This document shows positions 6,950 through 13,001 of a DNA stretch of 13,157 bases, piece after piece. How positions within the stretch are numbered: position 1 is the first letter of the stretch; the number at the start of each line of letters is the position of its first letter. Source of the DNA: JAFGOM01 sp964428385 (GTDB taxonomy: Archaea > Halobacteriota > Methanomicrobia > Methanomicrobiales > Methanospirillaceae); assembly GCA_964428385.1 (NCBI GenBank), contig CAYRYR010000076.1:1-13157 (forward strand). The letters are read 5' to 3'. Position numbers and translations under genes: made by a program. Under the pieces are notes generated by a model, which worked only from the letters and a program-made list of their open reading frames with translations, had not been told where the DNA came from and ran no database searches.

Positions 6950-7281
6950 TCATTCCAGTAACATGAACTGAACTTGTGGTTTTAGGTTCGCAATGTCGCG
7001 GGTTTCAGTCTTGTAGATCAATCTCACATCAGCTCTAAAATATGTGTGAATAAGAACATCCCGCATCCCTGCAATCTTATCCCACTGGATTTCTGGACAT
7101 TTTGCCTTCATCTCGTCAGGGATCTGCTTTACTCTTCCCCAATGATCATAATCTGGTCACGGATCGCACTGAGTGTCTTTTCATCATCTGAGAAATCTTC
7201 AAGCGGTATTAACCCGATAAACCGTTCAATCCGGTTGCATGAATCGAGAATGTCCTCTAGAAAAAGACGTGGGTCTCTCAT
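6950..7281 (-). pseudogene. HEPN-domain toxin (DUF86/HepT-like), frameshifted
   Basis: From ATG 7281 the frame reads MRDPRLFLEDILDSCNRIER, the usual opening of the HepT family, and goes on to TLSAIRDQIMIIGE. It then hits TAA after GEE. Restoring one deleted base at about 7132 (GAAG-AGTAAAG where GAAGCAGTAAAG is expected) recovers IPDEMKAKCPEIQWDKIAGM, the HEPN motif RDVLIHTYF (R-x4-H-x-Y, the RNase active site) and an end at TGA 6950-6952. Repaired length is 110 residues. The start overlaps the stop of the MNT gene as ATGA, the classic antitoxin-first arrangement. HEPN toxins cleave RNA and are silenced by the partner nucleotidyltransferase through AMPylation of the Tyr in this motif. The break removes the catalytic His, so this toxin should be dead. 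Confidence 0.85.
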
Positions 7282-7571
7282 ATATACACAACATCAGAGA
7301 GGATGGAGGTCCTGAGTTCTGCACGGATGGCACGTTCAGGAACGACATCAACCGGTTCGCCGAAAACCCGTTCAAGATAGATCTTCAATCCCGAATGGTC
7401 AAGAAGGCTGGCATCTTCATTAAAATCAACCAGAATATCTATGTCACTTCCCGGACCGGCTTCATCCCGGATGACGGAGCCGAAGATGCCAATTCTGGAG
7501 ATGTGATAGGTTTAAATGAGATCTGTCCGCTTCTCTTTCAATATAGAGATTACCTCTTCCTTCTTTTTCAT
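7278..7571 (-). pseudogene. MNT-type nucleotidyltransferase antitoxin (MntA-like), nonsense-mutated
   Basis: From ATG 7571 the frame encodes MKKKEEVISILKEKRTDLI, then TAA at 7512-7514 (codon 20), then reads on as TYHISRIGIFGSVIRDEAG. The minimal nucleotidyltransferase signature follows: GS at the start of the loop, then SDIDILVDF with the two metal-binding Asp residues. The rest, including LKIYLERVFGEPVDVV and RAELRTSILSDVVYI, fits MntA to its end at TGA 7278-7280. Without the stop it would be 97 residues, normal for the family. No start codon between the stop and the signature could rescue it. It overlaps the HEPN gene by four bases. MntA proteins neutralise HepT toxins by adenylylating them. 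Both partners carry independent lesions. Confidence 0.85.
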
Positions 7572-7576
7572 AGTTC

Positions 7577-7759
7577 TCACTTTGCACACCTGATGAGATG
7601 AGAATACAATTTCCTATCAAACCTGATGCAAATAGTTGTAGTAATCTCATTACTCATTCTTCCTAAGAACACATGGATAAATCCTGCAGTAATATTGTCT
7701 TCATCTTGAGCTCTCACATAATCCTTAACAGTTCCCTTTGAATTTTCTTCAGATTTCAT
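7577..7759 (-). CDS. Hypothetical 60-residue open frame upstream of the MNT gene
   Basis: An ATG-started frame of 60 codons (MKSEENSKGTVKDYVRAQ at its start) ends five bases before the MNT start. It could be a first gene of the MNT/HEPN unit or a fragment of something larger. It has no ribosome site, no recognisable motif and ordinary composition. It may equally be chance. The family is not recognised. Confidence 0.2.
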   Translation of the reverse strand: MKSEENSKGTVKDYVRAQDEDNITAGFIHVFLGRMSNEITTTICIRFDRKLYSHLIRCAK

Positions 7760-8018
7760 TTTATTTTACAAATACCGATCAATTCAGCACTGATGAATAG
7801 TGGGGGCAGTGACTCCACAATTCTGGATGATTCACGGGAGCTGCCAGAACAATTTGATCCAATCGGACCAAGACCAATCTTTAGAGAAGAGATAGACCAT
7901 GAATGTCTCCTGGTTAGTGGAACCCAAGTGATGAAGGTACTCCTGTTCCTGCTATTGTGGCACCCCCTGGTGGTTATCTCATGAAAAGGCAGTAATACAT
8001 CAAAAGAGAGAGGTACCT
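7760..8018 (+). other. Gap upstream of gldA with possible coding remnant
   Basis: A plus-strand frame from ATG 7793 (MNSGGSDSTILDDSRELPEQ at its start) loses plausibility after SGTQV. At that point, near 7928, a shift to another frame gives DEGTPVPAIVAPPGGYLMKR ending at TAA 7995-7997. The joined reading looks like the tail of a protein, so this may be a decayed gene end. The evidence is only the look of the translation. No promoter for gldA stands out, but GAGAGGT at 8008-8014 is its ribosome site. Confidence 0.2.
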
Positions 8019-8021
8019 GTG

Positions 8022-9125
8022 ATGTCGAAGGTATTAGCATCACCATCAAAATATATCCAGGGAGCCGGGGAACTGTCCCAAATAAAAAATCATATCTCAC
8101 GGCTTGGCGGACCATTTCTCTTTGTCATGTGTGGATTTGCGTTTACCAACCTCAGAGATGTCATTAGTGAAAGTTTCAGGGACTCCGGGGCAGTACTGGT
8201 ATTTGAGAAGTTTGGCGGCGAGTGTACCAAAAATGAGATTGACCGCCTGCGGAATATCTATACAACGCACGGCTGCAGCGTCGTTGTGGGAGTCGGGGGG
8301 GGCAAGGCTCTCGATACTGCAAAAGGGGTTGCGTATTACGAAGGTGGCCCGGTAATTTCTGTTCCGACGATAGCATCAACGGACGCTCCGACAAGCGCAA
8401 TATCAGTTACCTACACGGAAAACCATGTATTTGACAAAAATCTTCTCCTACCGGAAAATCCTCTGGTAATACTGGTTGATACGGATGTCATTACGTGTGC
8501 CCCGGTCAGATTCCTGGTATCTGGCATGGGAGATGCACTGTCCACATATTTTGAAGCACAGGCAAATGCGGCATCTGGTCATGACAATTTTGCAGGCGGT
8601 ACATCTACTAATACTTCCCTGGCACTGGCAAGATTGTGCTATGAAATTCTTATCCGTGACGGCCTGAAAGCCAAACGGTCTGCAGAAAATCAGGTGTGTT
8701 CCAGGGAGCTTGAGAATATTATCGAGGCTAACATCTATCTCAGCGGGGTGGGTTTTGAAAGTAATGGCCTGGCCTGTGCCCATTCAATCTATAATAGTCT
8801 TACCGTGCTGCCCCAGTGTCACGGTATGTACCACGGTGAGCTGGTGGCATTTGGTGCTATCGTTCAGCTCGTACTGGAAAAAAGACCGGATGCAGAGATA
8901 AAAGAAGCGATTCATTTCTGCACCAGTGTGGGATTACCTGTTTGCCTGAGCGAATTAAGCGAGAGTGGACTGACTCATGATGATATCATGAAGGTTGCCG
9001 TTGCTGCATGCAGTCCGGATTCATTCATGGATAGTGAGCCATTTCTCGTGACACCGGACATGACCTTTGAGGCATTGTTGGCGGCAGATGCCCTGGGAAG
9101 AGAAATGAAAAAGAAAGAGATCTGA
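8022..9125 (+). CDS. gldA: Glycerol dehydrogenase (iron/zinc-type alcohol dehydrogenase family)
   Basis: The enzyme oxidises glycerol to dihydroxyacetone with NAD+, or runs in reverse. At 367 residues it has the usual GldA length. The NAD-binding part carries GVGGGKALDTAKGVAYY (about 90-106) and VPTIASTDAPTSAISV (114-129). The three metal ligands are in place: Asp171 in GMGDALSTYFEA, His254 in CAHSIYNSL and His271 in CHGMYHGELVAFG. The ATG at 8022, seven bases after GAGAGGT, is preferred over an in-frame GTG at 8019. It belongs to the same superfamily as the archaeal lipid enzyme glycerol-1-phosphate dehydrogenase, but the motif set and length fit GldA better. It stands alone between decayed regions, with no glycerol kinase or transporter beside it. 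Bacterial origin by transfer is possible but not shown by the sequence. Confidence 0.9.
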   Translation: MSKVLASPSKYIQGAGELSQIKNHISRLGGPFLFVMCGFAFTNLRDVISESFRDSGAVLVFEKFGGECTKNEIDRLRNIYTTHGCSVVVGVGGGKALDTAKGVAYYEGGPVISVPTIASTDAPTSAISVTYTENHVFDKNLLLPENPLVILVDTDVITCAPVRFLVSGMGDALSTYFEAQANAASGHDNFAGGTSTNTSLALARLCYEILIRDGLKAKRSAENQVCSRELENIIEANIYLSGVGFESNGLACAHSIYNSLTVLPQCHGMYHGELVAFGAIVQLVLEKRPDAEIKEAIHFCTSVGLPVCLSELSESGLTHDDIMKVAVAACSPDSFMDSEPFLVTPDMTFEALLAADALGREMKKKEI

Positions 9126-9186
9126 TCTCACTATTTGTTCTTATTGTAAACCGGCCAAATGACCCTGGTTACGATAATAATACGAC

Positions 9187-9202
9187 TTTTTTGATTAAAT
9201 AG
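9187..9202 (+). promoter_or_regulatory. T-run after gldA and TATA-like element before copy B
   Basis: Six Ts at 9187-9192 could end gldA transcription in the archaeal manner. They are followed directly by GATTAAATAG (9193-9202), a TATA-like element about 25 bases before the ATG at 9222. That placement would suit a leaderless transcript of the decayed gene there. Confidence 0.3.
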
Positions 9203-9221
9203 AAGATATGATACGCGTGTA

Positions 9222-9707
9222 ATGGTATACCGGTCATTTGAACGTAAGAACCGGATTCAGGAGTTTCCTTTTCGACATGTCGGGTGTCAACAAAAGGATT
9301 TTCTATTTCGCATGTTAATCGAAGTATACCACCAGAACATACCGATTTTAAAAATATGCTCTCCAAATGGTTTTCATTGTCAGAATCGCTAAAATCTGAA
9401 TACAGAAGAAGCATCGGACACCCAGAATACAGTACCTAAAGATGGTGTGATAGCCTGCAAGAGAACACCAGGAACCTTGTATCCTGGCTTTAAAAGGGAT
9501 CAACAGCAATATTTTTTCGGATGTGATCTGGAATTAAACGGTCAGTTGCATACTATCAGAGAACCTAAATTATCGTTATTTCAGGAACATGAGAAAACAA
9601 CCTCAATACAGAGGATAATCTATTATTCTCTCTTTTTCTTTTCAGGCATCACAGGCTCGGTTAAAAAGAACCCAAATGATTCAAACTCCTTGATATCCAT
9701 TATGTGA
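9222..9707 (+). pseudogene. Decayed Cys-motif gene, copy B
   Basis: A frame starting at ATG 9222 (MVYRSFERKNRIQEF) runs 56 codons to TAA 9390-9392. It then continues open in the same frame to 9707, overlapping the end of tetR. Around the stop it matches copy A. CSPNGFHCQNR at 9357-9389 parallels CPLTATHCHNC, with the last Cys replaced by Arg. The stop sits where copy A has Trp. Then TEEASDT parallels TEEALDT, and RTPGTLYPGFKRD parallels GKPGSSYPGVERY. Over 126 ungapped bases 90 are identical. Conservation of protein-like pattern across both copies suggests a once-functional small metal-binding protein. The final part overlapping tetR is probably not original coding sequence. The family is not recognised. 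Confidence 0.6.
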
Positions 9708-10342
9708 GACTTCTCCCCGGCAGAAACCGCAGGAGTGATGAACCGGAAAAATTCCCTGGCGTACTGCTCGTAACTGAACCCCTCCGCCTCGATCACCAGT
9801 TTCCACTTGTCCTCCATGGAAAGGATGCCCATGAAGGAGATCATCAGGTACATGGAAATCAGGAATGGGTCGAGATCAGCCCGGATCGTGCCGTCATCGA
9901 TGCCCTCCTTAACGGCATCCCGCAGGATCATCCGGCACGTGCCATACCCTTTCCCGATCTCGGCGGTACACGGGTTCTCTTTGGAAAAACGTTCAGACCC
10001 GTAAAACTGGATCATTCGCTGATAATCCGGGTATTCCTGTGAAAACTGGTAATAGGCCTGGCCCATCAGGGCTACCTTGACAACGCCCGGGATCTGTTTC
10101 TCCATGCATTCCATGTATTTTTTTTGTAGGATTCGGATGCCCCGGAGCACTATGGTGGCGAAGAGTGTCTCCTTATTTTTAAAATATAGATAGATAGTGG
10201 CCTTGTTCAGCTCGACCTCGCTGGCGATTTCCTCCATGGAGACATCTTCGTACCCCCGGGAGAAGAAGAGCCGCTCGGCTGCATCGAGGATAGCAATCCT
10301 CCGCATTTCCTTTTCTCGTTGTCTCCTTTCGGCTATTCCCAT
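9623..10342 (-). CDS. TetR/AcrR-family transcriptional regulator
   Basis: The product has 239 residues, slightly long for the family. The N-terminal DNA-binding domain is clear: ILDAAERLFFSRGYEDVSME (18-37), then EIASEVELNKATIYLYFKNK (38-57), with the recognition helix around 45-53, and ETLFATIVLRG. The remaining helical part is the ligand-binding and dimer domain, with no family-specific ligand evident. The start lacks a ribosome site. A TATA element (TATAAATT, complement of 10364-10371) lies about 25 bases upstream, so the message is probably leaderless. Two dyads flank and overlap that TATA box, and a near-identical pair stands upstream of the EFR1 gene. Self-repression plus control of that gene is therefore likely. 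GC content is visibly higher than in the neighbouring spacers. Confidence 0.9.
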   Translation of the reverse strand: MGIAERRQREKEMRRIAILDAAERLFFSRGYEDVSMEEIASEVELNKATIYLYFKNKETLFATIVLRGIRILQKKYMECMEKQIPGVVKVALMGQAYYQFSQEYPDYQRMIQFYGSERFSKENPCTAEIGKGYGTCRMILRDAVKEGIDDGTIRADLDPFLISMYLMISFMGILSMEDKWKLVIEAEGFSYEQYAREFFRFITPAVSAGEKSHIMDIKEFESFGFFLTEPVMPEKKKRE

Positions 10343-10356
10343 TTTTACACTCTGGC

Positions 10357-10387
10357 TAACCCAAATTTATACAATAACTGTTAGTTA
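10357..10387. promoter_or_regulatory. Paired TetR-type operators over the tetR promoter
   Basis: TAACTGTTAGTTA at 10375-10387 is a perfect dyad (arms TAACT/AGTTA). TAACCCAAATTTA at 10357-10369 is a weaker copy, starting exactly 18 bases away. The TATA element of tetR (complement of 10364-10371) lies between and under them, so binding would block the basal transcription factors. The same consensus, TAACYNNNRKTTA, with the same 18-base step recurs at 12504-12534. The assignment to this TetR protein is inference. Confidence 0.55.
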
Positions 10388-10597
10388 AAATGATTTAAGA
10401 TTTCGGCCTGCAATATTGGGTTTTAGAATATGGTACCCGGCGTACCTGTTACTTTTCGGACCTGCCATACTCTCGTATTTTTTCATGGAACAGATGGAGT
10501 CGTAATTCACATTCCTATATGTGTGAGTCATCTTTCCTGCATATAAATCGTATTCGGAGGTGCCGGTACCCTGTAGGACGGGACAGCCCCGGCTGCT
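10388..10597. other. Spacer between nudC end and tetR promoter
   Basis: No gene is seen. It holds a small hairpin GGTAC-ccggc-GTACC (10432-10446) and a run of six Ts (10478-10483). Neither is well placed as a minus-strand terminator for the Nudix gene. Lower GC than the genes on either side is evident. Confidence 0.3.
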
Positions 10598-11440
10598 TCA
10601 TATATCCCGCTGGATCCAGGCCTCTATGAGCGCCCGCGAGATGCTGGTCTTTGAGGGAAAGGGAGGCAGGGTTCCCCGGGTAAACCAGCCGGCTGCTTCA
10701 ATCTCCAGGTTGTCGATCCGGATATCTCCTCTTGCATAGTCTGCGACAAAGCCTATCATGAGCGAATCGGGAAACGGCCAGGGCTCGCTCCCGAAGTACC
10801 TGAGGTTTCGTACCGCAATGCCGACTTCCTCGCCAACTTCGCGGTGGACGGTCTGCTCGAGGTTCTCACCGGGTTCATTGAAACCGGCGATGACCGAGAA
10901 GACCCCTGGTGGGGAGCGGGGGGAACGGGCGAGCAGGATTTCCTCCCCCTTTTTAATCAATACGATGATTGCGGGGGAGATCCGGGGGTAGGTGATTCGG
11001 TTGCAGGCCGTGCAGATCCGTGCCCGCTCGGTCGTGAGCGGGCGGGTTTGTGCACCGCATCTGCCACAGAAGGCAGTCGACCGGTCAAAGTCAAGGATTC
11101 GTGACCCATAGGAGGCAATGGCCATGTCGCTGTCTGGAACCTTTCCGGACAGTTCCCGGACCGGCGACGGCTGCCAGCCGCCCGGCAGCGTGGCACCGGC
11201 AGGGACCTCGGCTGCATAATAGAAAAGGTCGCCCTTGGTGCCAAGATACACCGGCGCACCGCACGTCAGATCGGCGGGGAGCGGATCCGGCATGAGAACG
11301 GTGCCGGATGTCGGGTCCTTTTGGAATAGCACACAACTGCCCTGAACCAGGATCCAGCGTTTTTGTGCAGGTGACAGGTCCTTTGGTTCCGGGTAGACCG
11401 GGAGGAGGGGGCTGACTGCGTAGAAAGGGTGGTGCTCCAT
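10598..11440 (-). CDS. nudC: NudC-type Nudix hydrolase (NAD+/NADH pyrophosphatase)
   Basis: This 280-residue protein has the NudC order: an N-terminal domain, a zinc ribbon, then the Nudix domain. The zinc ligands are Cys125, Cys128, Cys143 and Cys146 (CGRCG and CTAC). The Nudix box is complete at residues 186-208 (GFNEPGENLEQTVHREVGEE followed by VGI, fitting Gx5Ex7REUXEEXGU), so the metal-binding glutamates are present. The NAD-specific signature follows as SEPWPFPDS (218-226), with Glu where the consensus SQPWPFPxS has Gln. The family hydrolyses NADH to NMNH and AMP, and in bacteria also removes NAD caps from RNA. GAGG seven bases before the ATG supports the start. It lies 58 bases behind the EFR1 gene on the same strand and may share its transcript. 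It is clearly richer in GC than its surroundings. Confidence 0.93.
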   Translation of the reverse strand: MEHHPFYAVSPLLPVYPEPKDLSPAQKRWILVQGSCVLFQKDPTSGTVLMPDPLPADLTCGAPVYLGTKGDLFYYAAEVPAGATLPGGWQPSPVRELSGKVPDSDMAIASYGSRILDFDRSTAFCGRCGAQTRPLTTERARICTACNRITYPRISPAIIVLIKKGEEILLARSPRSPPGVFSVIAGFNEPGENLEQTVHREVGEEVGIAVRNLRYFGSEPWPFPDSLMIGFVADYARGDIRIDNLEIEAAGWFTRGTLPPFPSKTSISRALIEAWIQRDI

Positions 11441-11498
11441 TAGATATCCTCAGTGTGTATCAGTGAAGATCTTCTCATTGCCAACAGTGATTTTCTCA

Positions 11499-12299
11499 TC
11501 ATACAAAATATTCAGGCTCTTTTCGCTCTTTATATAATGAATTGAGACGTATTGAAGCGTTTTTGACGAGTCCGGGTTTCATCGTTCTGGCTTTTTTGGG
11601 GCAGTGCTTGATACATGCACAACAGGTGATACATTTTTCCGTGTCAATCAATCTGCTATTTTCTGGATTGATTGCACCGACAGGACACCCTTCTGCGCAG
11701 GCTCCACATTGGACACACTCATCACCGACCGCAATAAAATCGACAATCCATAATTTCGAATCTCCCCTATAAGGATGGCAGCCTGGTATAGTGAGATCTG
11801 GAATCTGATCAACTGATGAAACAGACTGGAGTTTTTCCCGTATTTTTTGACCAAATGATTCTGCGTGGTTTAAGTCACTTGCATCCGGACGATCTCTGGC
11901 TGTTGGTGTTTCAGAGCTGGAAAAGGAATGCTCCCCGATATATGCCGCACCGGCGATCGGTTTACATCCACACAGTTTCAAAATATCATTCAGCTCTAGA
12001 AGTGCATCCTCATACACGCGATTACCATAGACAACGACACATACTGCAGGCGTGTTATGGGCTTTGATCGCATGCAGCCACTCAGTTAGAAGGGCCGGTA
12101 CCCTACCCATGTACACAGGCACACCCATTACTAGCAATTCATTTTCCGATGTTTGTAACGGCTCTTTTCTTGCACCCGGTCTTGTAATATTCAGTAATTC
12201 CACGTTGCCTTGATTTATTCCGCGTGCAATGCCCTGAACAACCGCTTTTGTTGTTCCCGTTGGTGAGAAATAAACCAGTTTCAGGGATTGTATTTTCAT
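11499..12299 (-). CDS. EFR1-type flavodoxin / 2[4Fe-4S] ferredoxin protein
   Basis: The 266-residue protein fuses a flavodoxin-like domain with a bacterial-type ferredoxin. The FMN phosphate loop is YFSPTGTTK (10-18). The flavodoxin core continues with LLVMGVPVYMGRVPALL (55-71) and VVVYGNRVYEDALLEL (88-103). Two cluster motifs follow: C195-x2-C198-x2-C201-x3-C205 (CVQCGACAEGCPVGAI) and C223-x2-C226-x2-C229-x3-C233 (CITCCACIKHCPKKA). All eight cysteines are intact, so two [4Fe-4S] clusters plus FMN can be expected. The family moves electrons in anaerobes, with physiological partners mostly unknown. GGAG eight bases before the ATG supports the start, which also overlaps by ATGA with an upstream 62-codon frame. 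Paired TetR-type dyads stand about 205-235 bases upstream. Confidence 0.92.
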   Translation of the reverse strand: MKIQSLKLVYFSPTGTTKAVVQGIARGINQGNVELLNITRPGARKEPLQTSENELLVMGVPVYMGRVPALLTEWLHAIKAHNTPAVCVVVYGNRVYEDALLELNDILKLCGCKPIAGAAYIGEHSFSSSETPTARDRPDASDLNHAESFGQKIREKLQSVSSVDQIPDLTIPGCHPYRGDSKLWIVDFIAVGDECVQCGACAEGCPVGAINPENSRLIDTEKCITCCACIKHCPKKARTMKPGLVKNASIRLNSLYKERKEPEYFV

Positions 12300-12484
12300 G
12301 AAATTTTCTCCATTCTTGTCTGTAAATATCCGACTGACGAGAACCTTACATCAATTCCCCTCTTTCGATTCCTGCCGGACCCTGCCTGCACGAGATTTAT
12401 ACGGGTGATGGGGAGGACTTTTATACATCCTGTCTGTCCTGATGATTTTGGGTTGTGTGGTGTTCTGGTATTCTTGTTATCCAT
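12296..12484 (-). CDS. Possible 62-residue leader frame before the EFR1 gene
   Basis: An ATG-started frame from 12484 ends in TGA overlapping the EFR1 start as ATGA, an arrangement typical of translational coupling. It begins roughly 12 bases after the transcription start predicted from the TATA-like element between the operators (complement of 12516-12523), so it could be leaderless. The peptide is basic and polar (MDNKNTRTPHNPKSSGQTG at its start) with no recognised motif. The alternative is that this stretch is simply the untranslated leader of the EFR1 message, as the composition does not clearly favour coding. Confidence 0.3.
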   Translation of the reverse strand: MDNKNTRTPHNPKSSGQTGCIKVLPITRINLVQAGSGRNRKRGIDVRFSSVGYLQTRMEKIS

Positions 12485-12503
12485 TGGAATCTGTACCTAT
12501 TTT

Positions 12504-12534
12504 TAACTCTTGGTTAAATTATAACTATCGGTTA
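12504..12534. promoter_or_regulatory. Paired TetR-type operators upstream of EFR1
   Basis: TAACTCTTGGTTA (12504-12516) and TAACTATCGGTTA (12522-12534) are near-perfect dyads whose starts are 18 bases apart. That is the same step as the pair over the tetR promoter. Between them lies an AT-rich element that reads as TATAATTT on the minus strand (12523-12516) and AAATTATAA on the plus strand. The promoter could therefore fire toward EFR1, toward the 12545 frame, or both. Occupancy would block it either way. Confidence 0.55.
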
Positions 12535-12544
12535 GTTTGTAAAT

Positions 12545-12697
12545 ATGAGTAAAAACATTGGAATATTTTTTAAAACCTGCCAGAATAAGGGTAGTGAAAA
12601 AAGGCTGATATTCTTTTCAGAACACGTATTTTGTTTCTACCGTGCCCGGGATACCCAGATTACGGATTGGTGGTTCTTCTGCCGTCCGGCCAGATAA
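12545..12697 (+). CDS. Possible 50-residue frame divergent from EFR1
   Basis: ATG at 12545 opens a 50-codon frame (MSKNIGIFFKTCQNKGSEKR at its start) ending in TAA 12695-12697. It lies about 25 bases after the AT-rich element between the operators, a fitting place for a leaderless gene. The peptide has aromatic and cysteine residues but no recognised motif. Short length makes chance a serious alternative. Confidence 0.2.
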   Translation: MSKNIGIFFKTCQNKGSEKRLIFFSEHVFCFYRARDTQITDWWFFCRPAR

Positions 12698-12863
12698 TCC
12701 AGGGGAGCTTTCCACCACCCTGCAAGAGGTCAGATATTTTTAAAAATTTGAAAATTATGCCTTCCGCTCCCCTCCAGATACGAGCATTTAGCGACTAGCA
12801 TAACTATATTCGTTTATATTAGCCCTTAAAAGAAAAGTTTAAAAAAATTGAAATTTCAGACGC
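12698..12863. other. AT-rich spacer with T-run ending the 45-residue gene
   Basis: No gene is seen. On the minus strand the seven-T run (complement of 12841-12847) followed by further T-rich sequence lies 17 bases after the stop of the lysine-rich gene, a typical archaeal termination signal. The part next to 12700 shows no clear structure. Confidence 0.4.
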
Positions 12864-13001
12864 TCACTTGAGTTTTTTCTCAAGTTTCTTGAGCTTTTTC
12901 TTGGCGGAATCGCTACCCGCAGCCGCCTGCTTCGAGAGTTCAGCTGCTTTTTCCTTCTTCACTTTGTTCAGCTTTACCAGCTGTTTCTTACTCGTTGGCA
13001 T
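12864..13001 (-). CDS. Small lysine-rich protein, 45 residues
   Basis: ATG at 13001 has GCGAGGT centred about ten bases upstream, and the frame ends at TGA 12864-12866, encoding 45 residues. About 17 of them are lysine. The ends are basic helices (MPTSKKQLVKLNKVKKEK and AKKKLKKLEKKLK) joined by a short Ala/Gly/Ser segment (AAAGSDS). A good ribosome site, a TATA-like element near the complement of 13032-13042 and a downstream T-run make it a real gene despite its size. It could bind nucleic acid or ribosomes through charge, but this is inference. It has no cysteine or aromatic residue. The family is not recognised by me. Confidence 0.7.
   Translation of the reverse strand: MPTSKKQLVKLNKVKKEKAAELSKQAAAGSDSAKKKLKKLEKKLK

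Noticed and set aside
7756..8115. 119-codon minus-strand frame overlapping the gldA start
   Set aside because: It runs antisense into a certain gldA gene. No motif or ribosome site supports it.
12867..12884. CTTGAG-T6-CTCAAG inverted repeat as terminator
   Set aside because: It lies inside the coding region of the lysine-rich protein and arises from repeated Leu-Glu/Lys-Lys codons.
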